Source of the DNA: Saprospiraceae bacterium
Lineage (GTDB): Bacteria; Bacteroidota; Bacteroidia; Chitinophagales; Saprospiraceae
Direction: 5' to 3'
DNA length: 39,101 nucleotides
Assembly: GCA_029262975.1 (NCBI GenBank)
Contig: JAJCYJ010000801.1
Span: 1 to 39,101, forward strand
Part shown: in pieces, positions 1 through 8,342 of the stretch
Layout: each line of letters begins with the position of its first letter
Position numbering within the stretch: position 1 is the first letter of the stretch
Notes under the pieces: generated by a model
The model's database searches: none
Seen by the model: the letters and a program-made list of their open reading frames with translations, nothing else
Told to the model about the DNA's origin: nothing
Program-made: the position numbers and the translations under genes

Positions 1-147
1 ATGTTATAACTCAATGTACTGTAGCGATTTACATAGCCCTACCTAAAGTGTTTATTTAATTATTTTTTTCTCAATGGTATAGGTGGTATGGATGGGTGGT
101 GGGTATACATATCAGGCAATGACAGCCACTTACGTATAAACATCATG
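1..147. other. Left-end non-coding segment, possible cos-side sequence
   Basis: No credible gene is present here. The plus strand carries a G-rich stretch at about 80-112 with repeated GG/GGG runs separated by one to four bases (GGTATAGGTGGTATGGATGG and onward), unlike the AT-rich surroundings. The segment lies beyond the last small gene of the leftward late operon. If the window is a genome unit, it would sit beside the right-end C-run (39063-39069) on the circular map, between the HNH endonuclease and terminase genes, which is where cos lies in HK97-like phages. The cos assignment is inference from position only. Confidence 0.3.
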
Positions 148-435
148 CTACAGGTTGGTCTTGAGTGTGTCTATGTACATTTCTAGTATATTGATTGGTA
201 ATCTTCCATTATTATTTTCTCCCACTGCTGACGATGCCTCATATAAAGCATCAAGACACTTATTGTACTTCTCTTTGAACTTCCCCAACCTGTTAGTCTT
301 TAGCTTAGACTTATTCAGTATGAGCCTGAGTGTAGGGAGTGGTATGTAGTCATTACCATAAGCAACACATACCTTGTTACACGTCTCGTATATCTTATCG
401 AATGACTTTCGTATTATTATGTGCTGCTCACTCAT
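148..435 (-). CDS. Hypothetical 95-aa protein at the left end
   Basis: I do not recognise this 95-residue protein. It is soluble-looking, lysine- and asparagine-rich, with no membrane segment or cysteine motif; residues 40-70 look helical and basic. Its ATG overlaps the stop of the upstream Fis-type gene in an ATGA junction (432-435), so the two are probably translationally coupled. It is the last gene of the leftward late operon before the window edge. Its position between the HNH gene and the presumed packaging site suggests a DNA-end or packaging-related role, but nothing in the protein shows this. Codon usage is somewhat richer in G and C than the neighbouring tail genes. Confidence 0.6.
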   Translation of the reverse strand: MSEQHIIIRKSFDKIYETCNKVCVAYGNDYIPLPTLRLILNKSKLKTNRLGKFKEKYNKCLDALYEASSAVGENNNGRLPINILEMYIDTLKTNL

Positions 436-605
436 AGGTTATGCCTGTATAGCTTATTATATAATGTCCTTTCTGTTATATGTAGCAGGTTAGCCGCCTT
501 GTGTCTCACGCCCTCTGACTCTCTCATCGCTTTCTTTATATACACCTTCTCCATAGCCTTAATGTTAAATAGTCCCTTGTAGTCCTTCTCTGTATACTTC
601 TTCAT
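432..605 (-). CDS. Fis-type helix-turn-helix microprotein (57 aa)
   Basis: This 57-residue protein consists almost entirely of a Fis/NtrC-C-terminal type DNA-binding domain (HTH_8). After a basic N-terminus, residues 14-57 read as a helix (NIKAMEKVYIKKAMRESEG), then the turn-helix pair KAANLLHITERTLYNKLYRH, which has the alternating A-A--L-I--RTLY-KL pattern of this family. The domain binds DNA as a dimer and is normally fused to sigma54 activators, so a free-standing phage version is unusual. It overlaps the genes on both sides by ATGA junctions. A role near the genome ends, in packaging-site architecture or late control, is inferred from location only. Its codons are more GC-rich than in nearby structural genes. 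Confidence 0.65.
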   Translation of the reverse strand: MKKYTEKDYKGLFNIKAMEKVYIKKAMRESEGVRHKAANLLHITERTLYNKLYRHNL

Positions 606-700
606 TTATTTCTAATAATAAACCTCCCTAATAAATAGCCCACTACTAAGGAGGCGTCTCTATCAGAAAGGTCTTTATTAATACATTTATTTGAAATCAT
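602..700 (-). CDS. Possible 32-aa microprotein upstream of the Fis-type gene
   Basis: A 33-codon frame begins with ATG at 700 and ends in a TGA that overlaps the ATG of the Fis-type gene in an ATGA junction. The peptide starts MISNKCINKDLSD and ends in a mixed hydrophobic/basic segment, LVVGYLLGRFIIRNK, which could be a short amphipathic or membrane-associated helix. No homologous family is recognised. Support comes from the exact overlap, which repeats the spacing of the next two genes, and from its filling the gap between HNH and the Fis-type gene. The length is short enough for chance, so confidence is limited. Confidence 0.4.
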   Translation of the reverse strand: MISNKCINKDLSDRDASLVVGYLLGRFIIRNK

Positions 701-732
701 TAGTAGTGTATTTAAAGCAAATATAGTAAAGA

Positions 733-1053
733 TTATTTACTCCTACCACTTTTTTTATTATGGCACTTATGGCATAGGCTTCTTAAATTATCAGAACTAA
801 ATTTATTACCTCCCTTGTCTATTGGGATTATATGATCGGTTATCTGTACCGCAGTTACTATTCCTTTATCTAAGCACTCCTCGCAAAGTGGGTGCTTTGT
901 TTTATGTCCTTTTGCTATCTTTCTCCATCTTGTTGAATTGTAAAAGCTCTGATTTGCTGTATTAATTCCTTCAAAAGGCTTTTTTTTACATCTATCGCAA
1001 TCGTCTTTTTTGATTTTTCTGCATATAGAGCATATTTTTTTAGGGATCTTCAA
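733..1053 (-). CDS. HNH endonuclease, terminase-associated
   Basis: This 106-residue protein is an HNH nuclease of the type that works with terminase at the cos site in HK97-like phages. Cysteine pairs at residues 8/11 (CSIC), 19/22 (CDRC) and 57/60 (CEEC) look like zinc ligands. The catalytic ββα-metal core is ITDHIIPIDKGG (about 71-82, with H74), followed by DNLRSLCHKCHNKK (about 88-101, with N89 and H98). The size matches phage HNH proteins of about 100-120 aa. It overlaps the upstream 88-aa gene by an ATGA junction and is the last recognisable gene of the late operon. On a circular map it lies about 1.6 kb from the start of the small terminase gene, the usual arrangement when HNH stimulates cos cleavage. 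Confidence 0.9.
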   Translation of the reverse strand: MKIPKKICSICRKIKKDDCDRCKKKPFEGINTANQSFYNSTRWRKIAKGHKTKHPLCEECLDKGIVTAVQITDHIIPIDKGGNKFSSDNLRSLCHKCHNKKSGRSK

Positions 1054-1316
1054 AGCATTAAATTACTTATTTTATCAGCTAAATCAGCGTTGCTAATTGG
1101 TGCTACGGTGTCAACTTTATCAACGTCTGTGTGTATTAAACTTATTATTTCTCCAGTAATTAATACTAACTGTACGCAATCATTTTGGTAAGGGAAATCA
1201 CTAGAAAAAATATGTGCCCTGTTTATATTTCTAATTTCACTTTTGAAATCAGAGGCAAGAGTATTATAAGTTATAATCATCTTGACCGCTGTTTTGGTTA
1301 TCACTATTTTTGCCAT
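1050..1316 (-). CDS. Hypothetical 88-aa protein between virion and HNH genes
   Basis: I do not recognise this protein. Residues 3-20 and 43-60 look like beta strands, with a hydrophobic core in QLVLITGEIISLIHTD, and there is no signal peptide or membrane span. It follows a virion protein gene with a one-base gap and overlaps HNH by ATGA, so it belongs to the same transcription unit. Tail-fibre operons often end with a small bead-like or accessory virion protein, which is the most likely guess from position. Nothing else in the sequence supports it. Confidence 0.65.
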   Translation of the reverse strand: MAKIVITKTAVKMIITYNTLASDFKSEIRNINRAHIFSSDFPYQNDCVQLVLITGEIISLIHTDVDKVDTVAPISNADLADKISNLML

Positions 1317-1317
1317 A

Positions 1318-2094
1318 TCAATTATCTATTAATAATAATGAAAAAGAAACCTCTACTTCTGCATTGACTGATGTTGAAACAGCCGCTGTCCATAAATCTG
1401 TCTTTTGTAAAAATTTCTGCATTAATCCATCTCTATTTCTACTCATTTGATCTGTTACTCCGTCCATCATAAAAACAATTCTCATAGCATCAAATGGAGT
1501 AGCTACGTCATCTGCATTTTCCCTTTTGAAAAAATATACATCAGCGACCTTAGAAGTATCAACACTCCTTGTAAAATCTATTAAATATCCAGTCTTACCA
1601 TTAGGAATTGTGTATCTCGCTGCCTGTGTCTGGCCGACTGCTAGAGGACTTGTTGATATTAACAACTGATCTGCGCCAGCAGAGGACAATCTTATTTTTA
1701 TGTCCCCTAAATGAGACCCCGATCCTGTGCCAGAATAAGTGCCGCTGGTAACAACATACGCTCTGTGAACTCTGATAAATGATGCTGAAGTGGCTGAAGT
1801 GGCTGAAGTTCCAAGCATCGTTAACGATTCACTTATTTCGTTGAAAGACGCGTCTAAACCCTCAATCATTATTGTTTGAGCACCACTACCTCCTGCTGTA
1901 TCGTTTACATCTGTACTGATAGCTTCCAATGTAGATGCTGATTGTAGCCAAGAGTAATTGACATCTAACATATTTATGTCAACAATTACCGTGTCTACAT
2001 CTTCGTTTCTTCCGAATTTTTGTATTAATTTATGTCCTGAAACATTTCCCCTTGCGACATCTATTAAAAAATCTCTATCTAATACGTTACTCAT
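1318..2094 (-). CDS. Phage virion protein (258 aa), fibre or decoration type
   Basis: The protein resembles a widespread phage structural family in which an N-terminal DVARG...KFGRN segment (about residues 12-30) is followed by repeated beta-rich blocks. Recognisable pieces are a GAQTIMIEGLDASFNEISE segment near residue 70, a receptor-like block around SFIRVHRAYVV, and PNGKTGYLIDFTRSVD near residue 165, the kind of phrase seen in trimeric fibre or virion-surface proteins. A short run of Ser-Ala-Thr triplets (about 95-105) is a likely flexible linker. No membrane or signal sequence is present. It sits after the LamG-type fibre gene, separated by two bases, in the tail-tip part of the operon. 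The exact place on the virion is unknown. Confidence 0.65.
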   Translation of the reverse strand: MSNVLDRDFLIDVARGNVSGHKLIQKFGRNEDVDTVIVDINMLDVNYSWLQSASTLEAISTDVNDTAGGSGAQTIMIEGLDASFNEISESLTMLGTSATSATSASFIRVHRAYVVTSGTYSGTGSGSHLGDIKIRLSSAGADQLLISTSPLAVGQTQAARYTIPNGKTGYLIDFTRSVDTSKVADVYFFKRENADDVATPFDAMRIVFMMDGVTDQMSRNRDGLMQKFLQKTDLWTAAVSTSVNAEVEVSFSLLLIDN

Positions 2095-2096
2095 AA

Positions 2097-3293
2097 TTAA
2101 TCTACTATATGTTCAGTTCCTGTGTATATTGTCGTAATTGCATCATAACCACTCAACACATTTAATGTGGTATTGCCATTTATATTTTTTCCATTACCAT
2201 CTAAAATTATCTTATTCTGATCGTTTGTTATTTTTATTATTTCATATCTCTTTGACGTGATAGGTGAAACAGGAAATGTAATAGTAATATCTCCAGATGA
2301 TGTGTCAACAAATATAACACTATCAGTATCAATCAATGTATAATCTGTTGTCTTGGTCTGTCCCGAATCTATAATTCCATTTTTTGATAAGCAATATATT
2401 TTTTTTGCAGCCGTCAGTACCTCACTTGATTGAGAAATTGCGTCATAAAAACATAATTCAGGAGTGTCGTCTATTTTAAATTGCCACTGCCTATCCGTGT
2501 CCCACAAATGACCTACTCTAGCAAATCCCATTCCGCCAGATATATTATCAGAAAGTGGCAGAAACCTGAAGTCAGTTTCTGTACCAACAAACGTAACTAT
2601 GCCGTATTTTGGTGATCCGAATAGATCAGACCCTATAATATCGCCTAATGAAAATTCATTAATCTCTCTTGAATCAGAATTAATTCCATTTTGCTCTGCT
2701 ATTACCGAATCAATTATTGTAGTAGTTATTGAGGTGTCATATAATTTAAATTCATTCAACCTAAATGATGCACTTGATAATGATTCTGGATTATTTCCAA
2801 AATATAATACGCTTTCATCACTAGCTATATTTCCACTTTTCGTGTCATCTGTAGCAACACTCACCCCATCTATGTATAATGTTAGAATATTTGAGGAATA
2901 AACAATATCTATGTCTTCATAGGTTCCTGTGTTTAGTGTGTTTGATACTGTTGCTGTTCCTGTCGCAACGAATAAATTAACAGTGATATTTCCTGATACA
3001 GTAGTTATTTCTAACTGCCCTGACTTAGAGCAGATATTCGTCAATAATCCAGCTGAGTCTAATTGCAATCCTATATGGCAAGCCATAGATGGCTGACTGC
3101 TCAGGATTGTTATGTTACCTGAATTAATCTGATCTGTGCCTAAATTAAAAATAACTTCATTACCCACCCTACTAGATGAAGAATTTGTTAATCCTGATCC
3201 TACGCCGTCATTCCCTCCACCATCCGCATAATCTCTTATAGTAGTTGCACTACCCTCATTAAAATTATATGCTATTTTAGGTAAAATTGCCAT
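2097..3293 (-). CDS. LamG-like tail fibre / tail-tip protein
   Basis: This 398-residue protein is probably a tail fibre or side fibre that binds glycans. Residues 1-195 form a concanavalin/LamG-type beta sandwich: an N-terminal FNEGSATTIRDYADGG start, a central DIDIVYSSNILTLYIDGVSV strand pair, and an FRLNEFKLYDTSI end strand, a typical LamG ending. Residues 210-330 hold a knob-like domain of unknown type. The C-terminal 90 residues carry the phrases SGDITITFP and KIILDGNGKNINGN, common in the C-terminal part of phage fibre proteins. The gene overlaps the upstream tail gene by one base. LamG domains bind sugars or host surface proteins, consistent with the sugar chemistry elsewhere in the genome. 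Confidence 0.75.
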   Translation of the reverse strand: MAILPKIAYNFNEGSATTIRDYADGGGNDGVGSGLTNSSSSRVGNEVIFNLGTDQINSGNITILSSQPSMACHIGLQLDSAGLLTNICSKSGQLEITTVSGNITVNLFVATGTATVSNTLNTGTYEDIDIVYSSNILTLYIDGVSVATDDTKSGNIASDESVLYFGNNPESLSSASFRLNEFKLYDTSITTTIIDSVIAEQNGINSDSREINEFSLGDIIGSDLFGSPKYGIVTFVGTETDFRFLPLSDNISGGMGFARVGHLWDTDRQWQFKIDDTPELCFYDAISQSSEVLTAAKKIYCLSKNGIIDSGQTKTTDYTLIDTDSVIFVDTSSGDITITFPVSPITSKRYEIIKITNDQNKIILDGNGKNINGNTTLNVLSGYDAITTIYTGTEHIVD

Positions 3294-5485
3294 TAAATAT
3301 ATCCATTTAAGTTGGTTTGATCTACTAATAGTGTTGGTGAAGGTGCAATCATTAAATTTTGAGGAGGAGAAGGAGGTGGGATGACATTTGTAGTCAAATC
3401 TCCTGATTCTTCTTGCAAAACACCTCCTACAATGCTAACATTTGTAGCTATTAAATTTAAAAATGTTTTTAATTCCAGTAAACCTAATGTCCATTCATTA
3501 TTCTCCACACTCCATTCATAATCATTTATATAATATTGCGTAGTAACGTCTGTTGTGTCTTCTATTGTATTAAAGGCGTTAAATTCCCCTATTACTGAAG
3601 CACTTAATTTCCTCTTAAAATCTCCTCTTAAATCTCTTAGCTGAAGAAGTAACAATTGAAGTATTCCTTCAGTCTCAGCGACACCCCTTCTATTCCATGT
3701 GTCAGTTATTAATCCACTAGTTAATCTAAATGAGTTTACAGTAACAGAATTAGTCCCATCCCCGTGTAGAACTTCTATTTCTTCCAAATTTTCATCCTCA
3801 TCTATTTCGGAATATAATATTAATTCGTCAACAGGAGCAACCTCGGAAGGTAGATAAAGTAATTTAAAGCATCTTTGATATAGATGCACAAAATTTACAT
3901 TATAATCTGTAGTTATCGTTTGAACGTAAGTGTTGAAATTCGAGTAAGGGCGATAAATTATTACATCCATATCTACGATTGCAGAGACAGGGGCATTAGG
4001 TAATGTTGTTACAATTTCGTGCACCCCATCGTGATTGATTGTGTATGATCCAGTAACAAAAAAACCTATTTTTTCAAATGTTGCTCTTGAAACAGCAGTT
4101 GTCCAGGAATAACCAGCTACTGGATCTCCCTTTAAATAATACGCCCCCAATTTGACCTGTACTTCATATCTGACAAATAAATTATTATTCAAAAATGCAG
4201 CTACACTGGTTGAAGAAGTGCCGCTAGATTTTAAATTTATTAACCACTTCATATTGAATTTAAAAGAAAATTGCAGGCTGTCAGTAGTCGAGATAATTAT
4301 TCCTGTCTTGCTGTAAGTCATATTAATACCACTATTGAAAGTAGTCGCTGTCTCTTGTGAGGTAGGCTCGAAAGTATACCATATCATACCTAAATGAGAG
4401 TTCATCGCCTGATAAGTAGTGAAATCAGATCCATTTATCGTCCAAAATTCAGGGAATGATTGAGAAGGTAAGGAGGCATTTGGAATGCTCAATATATCCC
4501 AACATCCATTTTTTATTAAATTGCTATTTACAATTTCGAGATTATCTTGATTATATGTCACTTTCACCCTATTGAGAGGTACTTCCATTTCCATATTACT
4601 AGACTGAGCCTGTAACACCAATTCATTTGACAACCCATTTACTCCCGTCACTGTCCTTTTATTGCTTGTAAAGCTACCTGTTGCATCTACTGTAACTGTA
4701 CTTTCCGTCCCAACATTCGCGTTAAACTCTCTAAATAACATCGTTGTGTCTAAATACTCTTGTGGTCTGATTATATACCAAATGCCATCCCATTGATATA
4801 TGTGCGCATTGAATGGCTTTAAAATCTCTTTGATCACTTGATTTGCAAAAAAAGCAGCCTCAATAGTGTCTCCACCTTCCTGTTTTTGCTCTTTATATAC
4901 TTCAGAAGCCACCGTAATTTGATTTAACATTGAATCTGTTGTAGCTGAAAGTATGCTATCTTCATATATATTAACAAATTCTCGAATCTTCAGAGGACTA
5001 GGCAATAAATTTAAAGCTAATCTAAGGACTTCAATTATTGTTTTTTGACCAGTGTGTAATACTCCTGAAGCATCCCATCTAACGTGGTCTAAATGACTCA
5101 GCCCATCTGTAAATTCTAAGGCAGAATCATAAGGAGGTTGGTCATAGGGCTCGGAATAAATTTCGCTTTGATTATATCCTACAAATTTATTCATAGGCGT
5201 CCCATTTGGGTCTTGAATTAATATCACTTTATAATCTCCCCAAGCTGCTGTCCTAAACTCTTTAAACTGTGCTTCAGTAGTATTTTTTATAGAAAAGGAC
5301 ATTGTCGTAGGCTGTACATTTTGCAACAAATCACCTTCTCTACTAACCTTTATAGAATCTTTAGCTAAGGTTAATTCCATTTCGCCACCAACATATCCCT
5401 CTAAATAAATTTCTATTTTATATTGATCTACAGTGTAGTTTTTTATCTGATTAAATGAATGGGTATATTTTAATCCAAACGCCAT
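3293..5485 (-). CDS. Large tail-tip / baseplate protein (730 aa)
   Basis: Located directly after the tape measure gene and overlapping it by one base, this is the expected place for the distal-tail/tail-lysin type component of a siphovirus tip. The N-terminal 130 residues (KIEIYLEGYVGGEMELTLAKD and onward) look like a distal-tail or hub domain with alternating beta strands. Residues 150-300 contain FNAHIYQWDGIWYIIRPQEY, reminiscent of hub proteins with a lysozyme-like insert, but no catalytic motif is visible. The middle is rich in Asn and Thr, as in tail-tip beta domains, and the C-terminus has a short Pro-rich tract (IPPPSPPQ, near residue 705). The function as tail-tip protein is inferred from order and composition. 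Confidence 0.7.
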   Translation of the reverse strand: MAFGLKYTHSFNQIKNYTVDQYKIEIYLEGYVGGEMELTLAKDSIKVSREGDLLQNVQPTTMSFSIKNTTEAQFKEFRTAAWGDYKVILIQDPNGTPMNKFVGYNQSEIYSEPYDQPPYDSALEFTDGLSHLDHVRWDASGVLHTGQKTIIEVLRLALNLLPSPLKIREFVNIYEDSILSATTDSMLNQITVASEVYKEQKQEGGDTIEAAFFANQVIKEILKPFNAHIYQWDGIWYIIRPQEYLDTTMLFREFNANVGTESTVTVDATGSFTSNKRTVTGVNGLSNELVLQAQSSNMEMEVPLNRVKVTYNQDNLEIVNSNLIKNGCWDILSIPNASLPSQSFPEFWTINGSDFTTYQAMNSHLGMIWYTFEPTSQETATTFNSGINMTYSKTGIIISTTDSLQFSFKFNMKWLINLKSSGTSSTSVAAFLNNNLFVRYEVQVKLGAYYLKGDPVAGYSWTTAVSRATFEKIGFFVTGSYTINHDGVHEIVTTLPNAPVSAIVDMDVIIYRPYSNFNTYVQTITTDYNVNFVHLYQRCFKLLYLPSEVAPVDELILYSEIDEDENLEEIEVLHGDGTNSVTVNSFRLTSGLITDTWNRRGVAETEGILQLLLLQLRDLRGDFKRKLSASVIGEFNAFNTIEDTTDVTTQYYINDYEWSVENNEWTLGLLELKTFLNLIATNVSIVGGVLQEESGDLTTNVIPPPSPPQNLMIAPSPTLLVDQTNLNGYI

Positions 5486-7671
5486 TACTGAGTGTATCTA
5501 GCTGTTTTACCTTGCCTCCTTAACGTGGCTACTAATTGATTTCCTTCTGCTACCATTTTTATAACTGATGGTAATTGTGCTGCTTGTGGAGCTATAAATT
5601 TCTTTAATTGATCTAAAGGTGCTATCACCTCTGGATTGCTTCTTGTTGTACCTGCACCTTCACCTATTAAGGCATTCACTGGGCCTGTCACCAATCCGCC
5701 TGAAGCGAAGCCAGTCGAGCTAGCCTCAGCCATTTGACCTTTGATAACGCTAGCAATGGCTATTAATGCGATGCCTCCTGCTATCGCCAAACCTGCACCT
5801 AATGGTCCTAATGCCAACGCTGCCCGTAATGCTATCATACCTAACCCTAATTGAATCATCTGCTCTCCGAAAGACCTCAATAAATTGCTAAACCCTCCTA
5901 GTAGTGCGTCACCAAAGGCAGAGACATCACCTGTGCCTAATGCTTCTCCTAATCCTACTAAACCCTCTTGTGCTGCTGATACTAATGAACCAGACAATGC
6001 TGATCCTGCATCTTTCCCAGCTTGAATCATTTGTTCTGAGATTCTAGGATCTTCTCCAATAATTCCTTCATCTATTTCTAATTCTACTTTCACTGGAATT
6101 GCCAACCTTGCTTTCTGACCCTCTTTTTTAATATCCTCAAATATTCCCTTAACCGCGTCACTTATTCCCTTAAATTTTGCTACGTCAATCACATTTAGAA
6201 CATCCTCTAAGCTATTTTTTAGATTCCTAGCCTCTAGTGCTGTCGCTTTCTGGGCAGCAGACAGAGCAATCAATGATTGCTCTGTCTGCTCTGCTTCATC
6301 ATCCACAACAGGCATAACTTCAGCTATACCTAAGAGACTATTCTTAGTGTTTAAAGTAGCAGAACTTATTGAATCTAATCCGTTCTTGAAACCCTGAGAA
6401 CTTAATTGTCCTGCTTCAAATTGTATTTTTAAAGCATTCACTGATCTTGTTGTTCTATCTTGTAATTGAGCTAGATTTTCGGATGCCGATACAGACTTAA
6501 CCAGCCTAGACGTAAACCCATCAACGGAAGTTGCAGCAACTCCAGTTAATTCTGCAAAACGTTGCATAACAGTAAAGTCAGTGTTATTAAATGCTGTAAA
6601 TCTTCCTAGTAAATCTGTGAAACTATCTACTATTGCTTTCATAGACTTACTAATCACCCCATTTCCATCTTCAACGCTTAAAATAAAGCCTTCGTAGGCA
6701 GAACTCGCCTTTGTCATACTTCCTGAAACATTATCGAGCATAGTTTCAGCCATATCTTTTGCTGTGCCGTCCACTTTTCCTAATTCTGTCGCCAATGAAC
6801 CTAATTCGTCCTTTTGTTCTGTTAAAATTAACAACGCCCCCTTTGCCCTATCTCCAACTAATTTTTCCGCAATTCCTAATTTTTCCGCCTTTGATCCAGC
6901 AGCTTTCATTTTTTCCGCTATTTCTTCTAATGAATCTTGAAATGGTTTACCGTCTTTTACTAATTCGCTGAATATTTTCTTTAAATCTGTGCCAGCCTTT
7001 GATCCAGTTATATTCGCATCTGCTAATTTTCCAGCAGCAGCAGTAGCAACCTCTAAACTCACTCCTGTAGCCTTAGCAATTGGAGCAGCATTTTTCATCG
7101 TTTCGCTGAATTTCTCCATATCTAAAGCAGACTTGGAGAAACTAGTAGCCATTATATCTGTTACTTTCTTAGCATCCTTACTTTGTAATCCAAATGCATT
7201 TATAGTAGATCCTGCCACGCTTGCAGCTTCGGACAACTCTGTCCCAGAAGCAGCTGCTAGATTTAACGTAGCCTCAGTCATATTTTGAATCTGAGAAGGA
7301 TCAAATCCTAATTTTGCAAATTCCTTGCTTAATCCTAGAACTTCTGTAGCTGTAAATGCTGTGCTAGCACCCAATTCTTTTGCCTGAGTGGTGAGTAATC
7401 TCATTGCCCCAGCAGTACCTTTATCTCCTAATACCGCTTCTAAATCACTTCCTGCCTTTTGAAACCTATTGATTATCCCTACAGCATCTACGATGGCTGC
7501 ACCAAGTGCAGCAGCAGCAGCGACACCAATAGTAAGAGGATTAAACATACCTTTTAATCCTGAAACTCCTTTTTGGAATCCAGAAAGCTGACCTTTCGCA
7601 CCTTTAATTCCCCTCTGAAAATTAGCAGTCTTCAGACCTAAGCTCACCCATATAGAACCACTACTCGCCAT
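5485..7671 (-). CDS. Tail tape measure protein (TP901-type)
   Basis: This is the tail length ruler, 728 aa. The N-terminus has the alternating GLKTANFQRGIKGAKGQLSG pattern of tape measure proteins, then a hydrophobic segment (about 44-67). Next comes the conserved TP901 core, with TAFTATEVLGLSKEFAKLGF near residue 102 and LNLAAASGTELSEAASVAG after it. A long Ala/Gly-rich hydrophobic stretch lies near residues 600-650 (LGLGMIALRAALALGPLG), probably the membrane-inserting part. The C-terminus carries the FASGGLVTGP / ALIGEGAG motif common to many tape measure proteins. It starts on the stop of the frameshifted chaperone gene in a TAATG overlap. A length of 728 residues predicts a tail of roughly 110 nm by the usual 0.15 nm per residue rule. 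Confidence 0.95.
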   Translation of the reverse strand: MASSGSIWVSLGLKTANFQRGIKGAKGQLSGFQKGVSGLKGMFNPLTIGVAAAAALGAAIVDAVGIINRFQKAGSDLEAVLGDKGTAGAMRLLTTQAKELGASTAFTATEVLGLSKEFAKLGFDPSQIQNMTEATLNLAAASGTELSEAASVAGSTINAFGLQSKDAKKVTDIMATSFSKSALDMEKFSETMKNAAPIAKATGVSLEVATAAAGKLADANITGSKAGTDLKKIFSELVKDGKPFQDSLEEIAEKMKAAGSKAEKLGIAEKLVGDRAKGALLILTEQKDELGSLATELGKVDGTAKDMAETMLDNVSGSMTKASSAYEGFILSVEDGNGVISKSMKAIVDSFTDLLGRFTAFNNTDFTVMQRFAELTGVAATSVDGFTSRLVKSVSASENLAQLQDRTTRSVNALKIQFEAGQLSSQGFKNGLDSISSATLNTKNSLLGIAEVMPVVDDEAEQTEQSLIALSAAQKATALEARNLKNSLEDVLNVIDVAKFKGISDAVKGIFEDIKKEGQKARLAIPVKVELEIDEGIIGEDPRISEQMIQAGKDAGSALSGSLVSAAQEGLVGLGEALGTGDVSAFGDALLGGFSNLLRSFGEQMIQLGLGMIALRAALALGPLGAGLAIAGGIALIAIASVIKGQMAEASSTGFASGGLVTGPVNALIGEGAGTTRSNPEVIAPLDQLKKFIAPQAAQLPSVIKMVAEGNQLVATLRRQGKTARYTQ

Positions 7672-8069
7672 TAATTTACATGTTCAAATTTTCCGTTTTT
7701 ATCAGTATACCCCCTTATTTTTCCATTGGAAATAACAGGGTCTTTTCTATCAAAGAAAGCTAAAATCTGCTCTTTTGTTGCCTTTACCTTTGGCTTATCT
7801 CCTGGTAATTTATAAAGCATTTCAGGAGTAATAGTTTTTTTCACTTGAATATTTACTAACATAGAAGTGTTTAATCTATTTACTATCATTTTTTCCAAAT
7901 GTATATTCTCCTCGTATTTTCGTTTTTGCTCAAAACCTTCGTGCATCAATATAATGTCTTTGGGTTGCGAATCCCAAAACTCTTTAGGAGTTAGATTTTT
8001 AATACCGCAAGCAAATCTTTGAATTTCATTCCAATCCCATTTAAATTCGTCACTGTAGTCTGATTCTAC
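7671..8069 (-). CDS. Tail assembly chaperone extension, made by -1 frameshift
   Basis: This frame has no ATG until an internal position near 7946. It is open continuously back to the A-run at 8070-8078 inside the end of the preceding chaperone gene. A -1 slip there joins Gly-Lys-Lys to KVESDYSDEFKWDWNEIQRF and onward, giving a fused protein of about 220 residues. This is the G/GT arrangement of lambda-like and many other long-tailed phages, in which the minor frameshift product guides tail tube assembly on the tape measure protein. The extension is mostly charged and helical, with a basic middle (EQKRKYEENIHLEK). It ends in a TAATG overlap with the tape measure gene, the standard position. 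Confidence 0.8.
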   Translation of the reverse strand, partial: VESDYSDEFKWDWNEIQRFACGIKNLTPKEFWDSQPKDIILMHEGFEQKRKYEENIHLEKMIVNRLNTSMLVNIQVKKTITPEMLYKLPGDKPKVKATKEQILAFFDRKDPVISNGKIRGYTDKNGKFEHVN

Positions 8070-8338
8070 TTTTTTTTTCCAGTATTAAACGCTTTATTTA
8101 ACGCTACCCCTACTTCTGTAGCAGCAGGGACATACTGATCAATTTGTATATCCCCTGAAAAAACATCCCAAGTAACTTCTTCTTTAACACTATGCCAAAT
8201 AAATTGTGCCATTTTTTTGAATCTCATATCTTTAATATTCGTCATAATATTTGCAATCCCATCCTCAAAATCTTCCTCAATATCCCAAATAATTTGATTT
8301 GATATTTTTGCAGTATATTCTTTATCTCCTATTTTCAT
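8066..8338 (-). CDS. Tail assembly chaperone (G-like, zero frame)
   Basis: A 90-residue acidic, helical protein directly after the major tail protein, matching the size and position of lambda gpG-like chaperones. It begins MKIGDKEYTAKISNQIIWD, a short beta/ligand-like start seen in tail chaperones of Gram-negative siphoviruses, then helices rich in Phe/Trp and Glu (FIWHSVKEEVTW). It ends with Gly-Lys-Lys-Lys at the slippery run. Most ribosomes should stop here and a minority shift into the downstream frame. The role as chaperone rests on position and on the frameshift; the sequence itself is not diagnostic. Confidence 0.8.
   Translation of the reverse strand: MKIGDKEYTAKISNQIIWDIEEDFEDGIANIMTNIKDMRFKKMAQFIWHSVKEEVTWDVFSGDIQIDQYVPAATEVGVALNKAFNTGKKK
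8070..8078 (-). other. Slippery A-run for -1 programmed frameshift
   Basis: The minus strand reads GG followed by nine A residues and then GTAG. In the zero frame this is GGA AAA AAA AAG TAG, which stops at once. A slip of one base back gives AAA GTA GAA and opens about 130 further codons. The run fits the A AAA AAA type of slippery sequence. A small stem (GTAG with CTAC, 7-nt loop) follows directly. The position, between a major tail protein gene and the tape measure gene, is the one conserved across siphoviruses. Confidence 0.8.
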
Positions 8339-8342
8339 AATA

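Noticed and set aside
2599..2901. Plus-strand open frame of 100 aa inside the LamG fibre gene
   Set aside because: It lies wholly within a well-supported minus-strand virion gene, has no leader or promoter, and its translation has no domain pattern. Similar plus-strand frames at 6759-7288, 13305-13532, 14057-14453 and 23536-23946 were set aside for the same reason.
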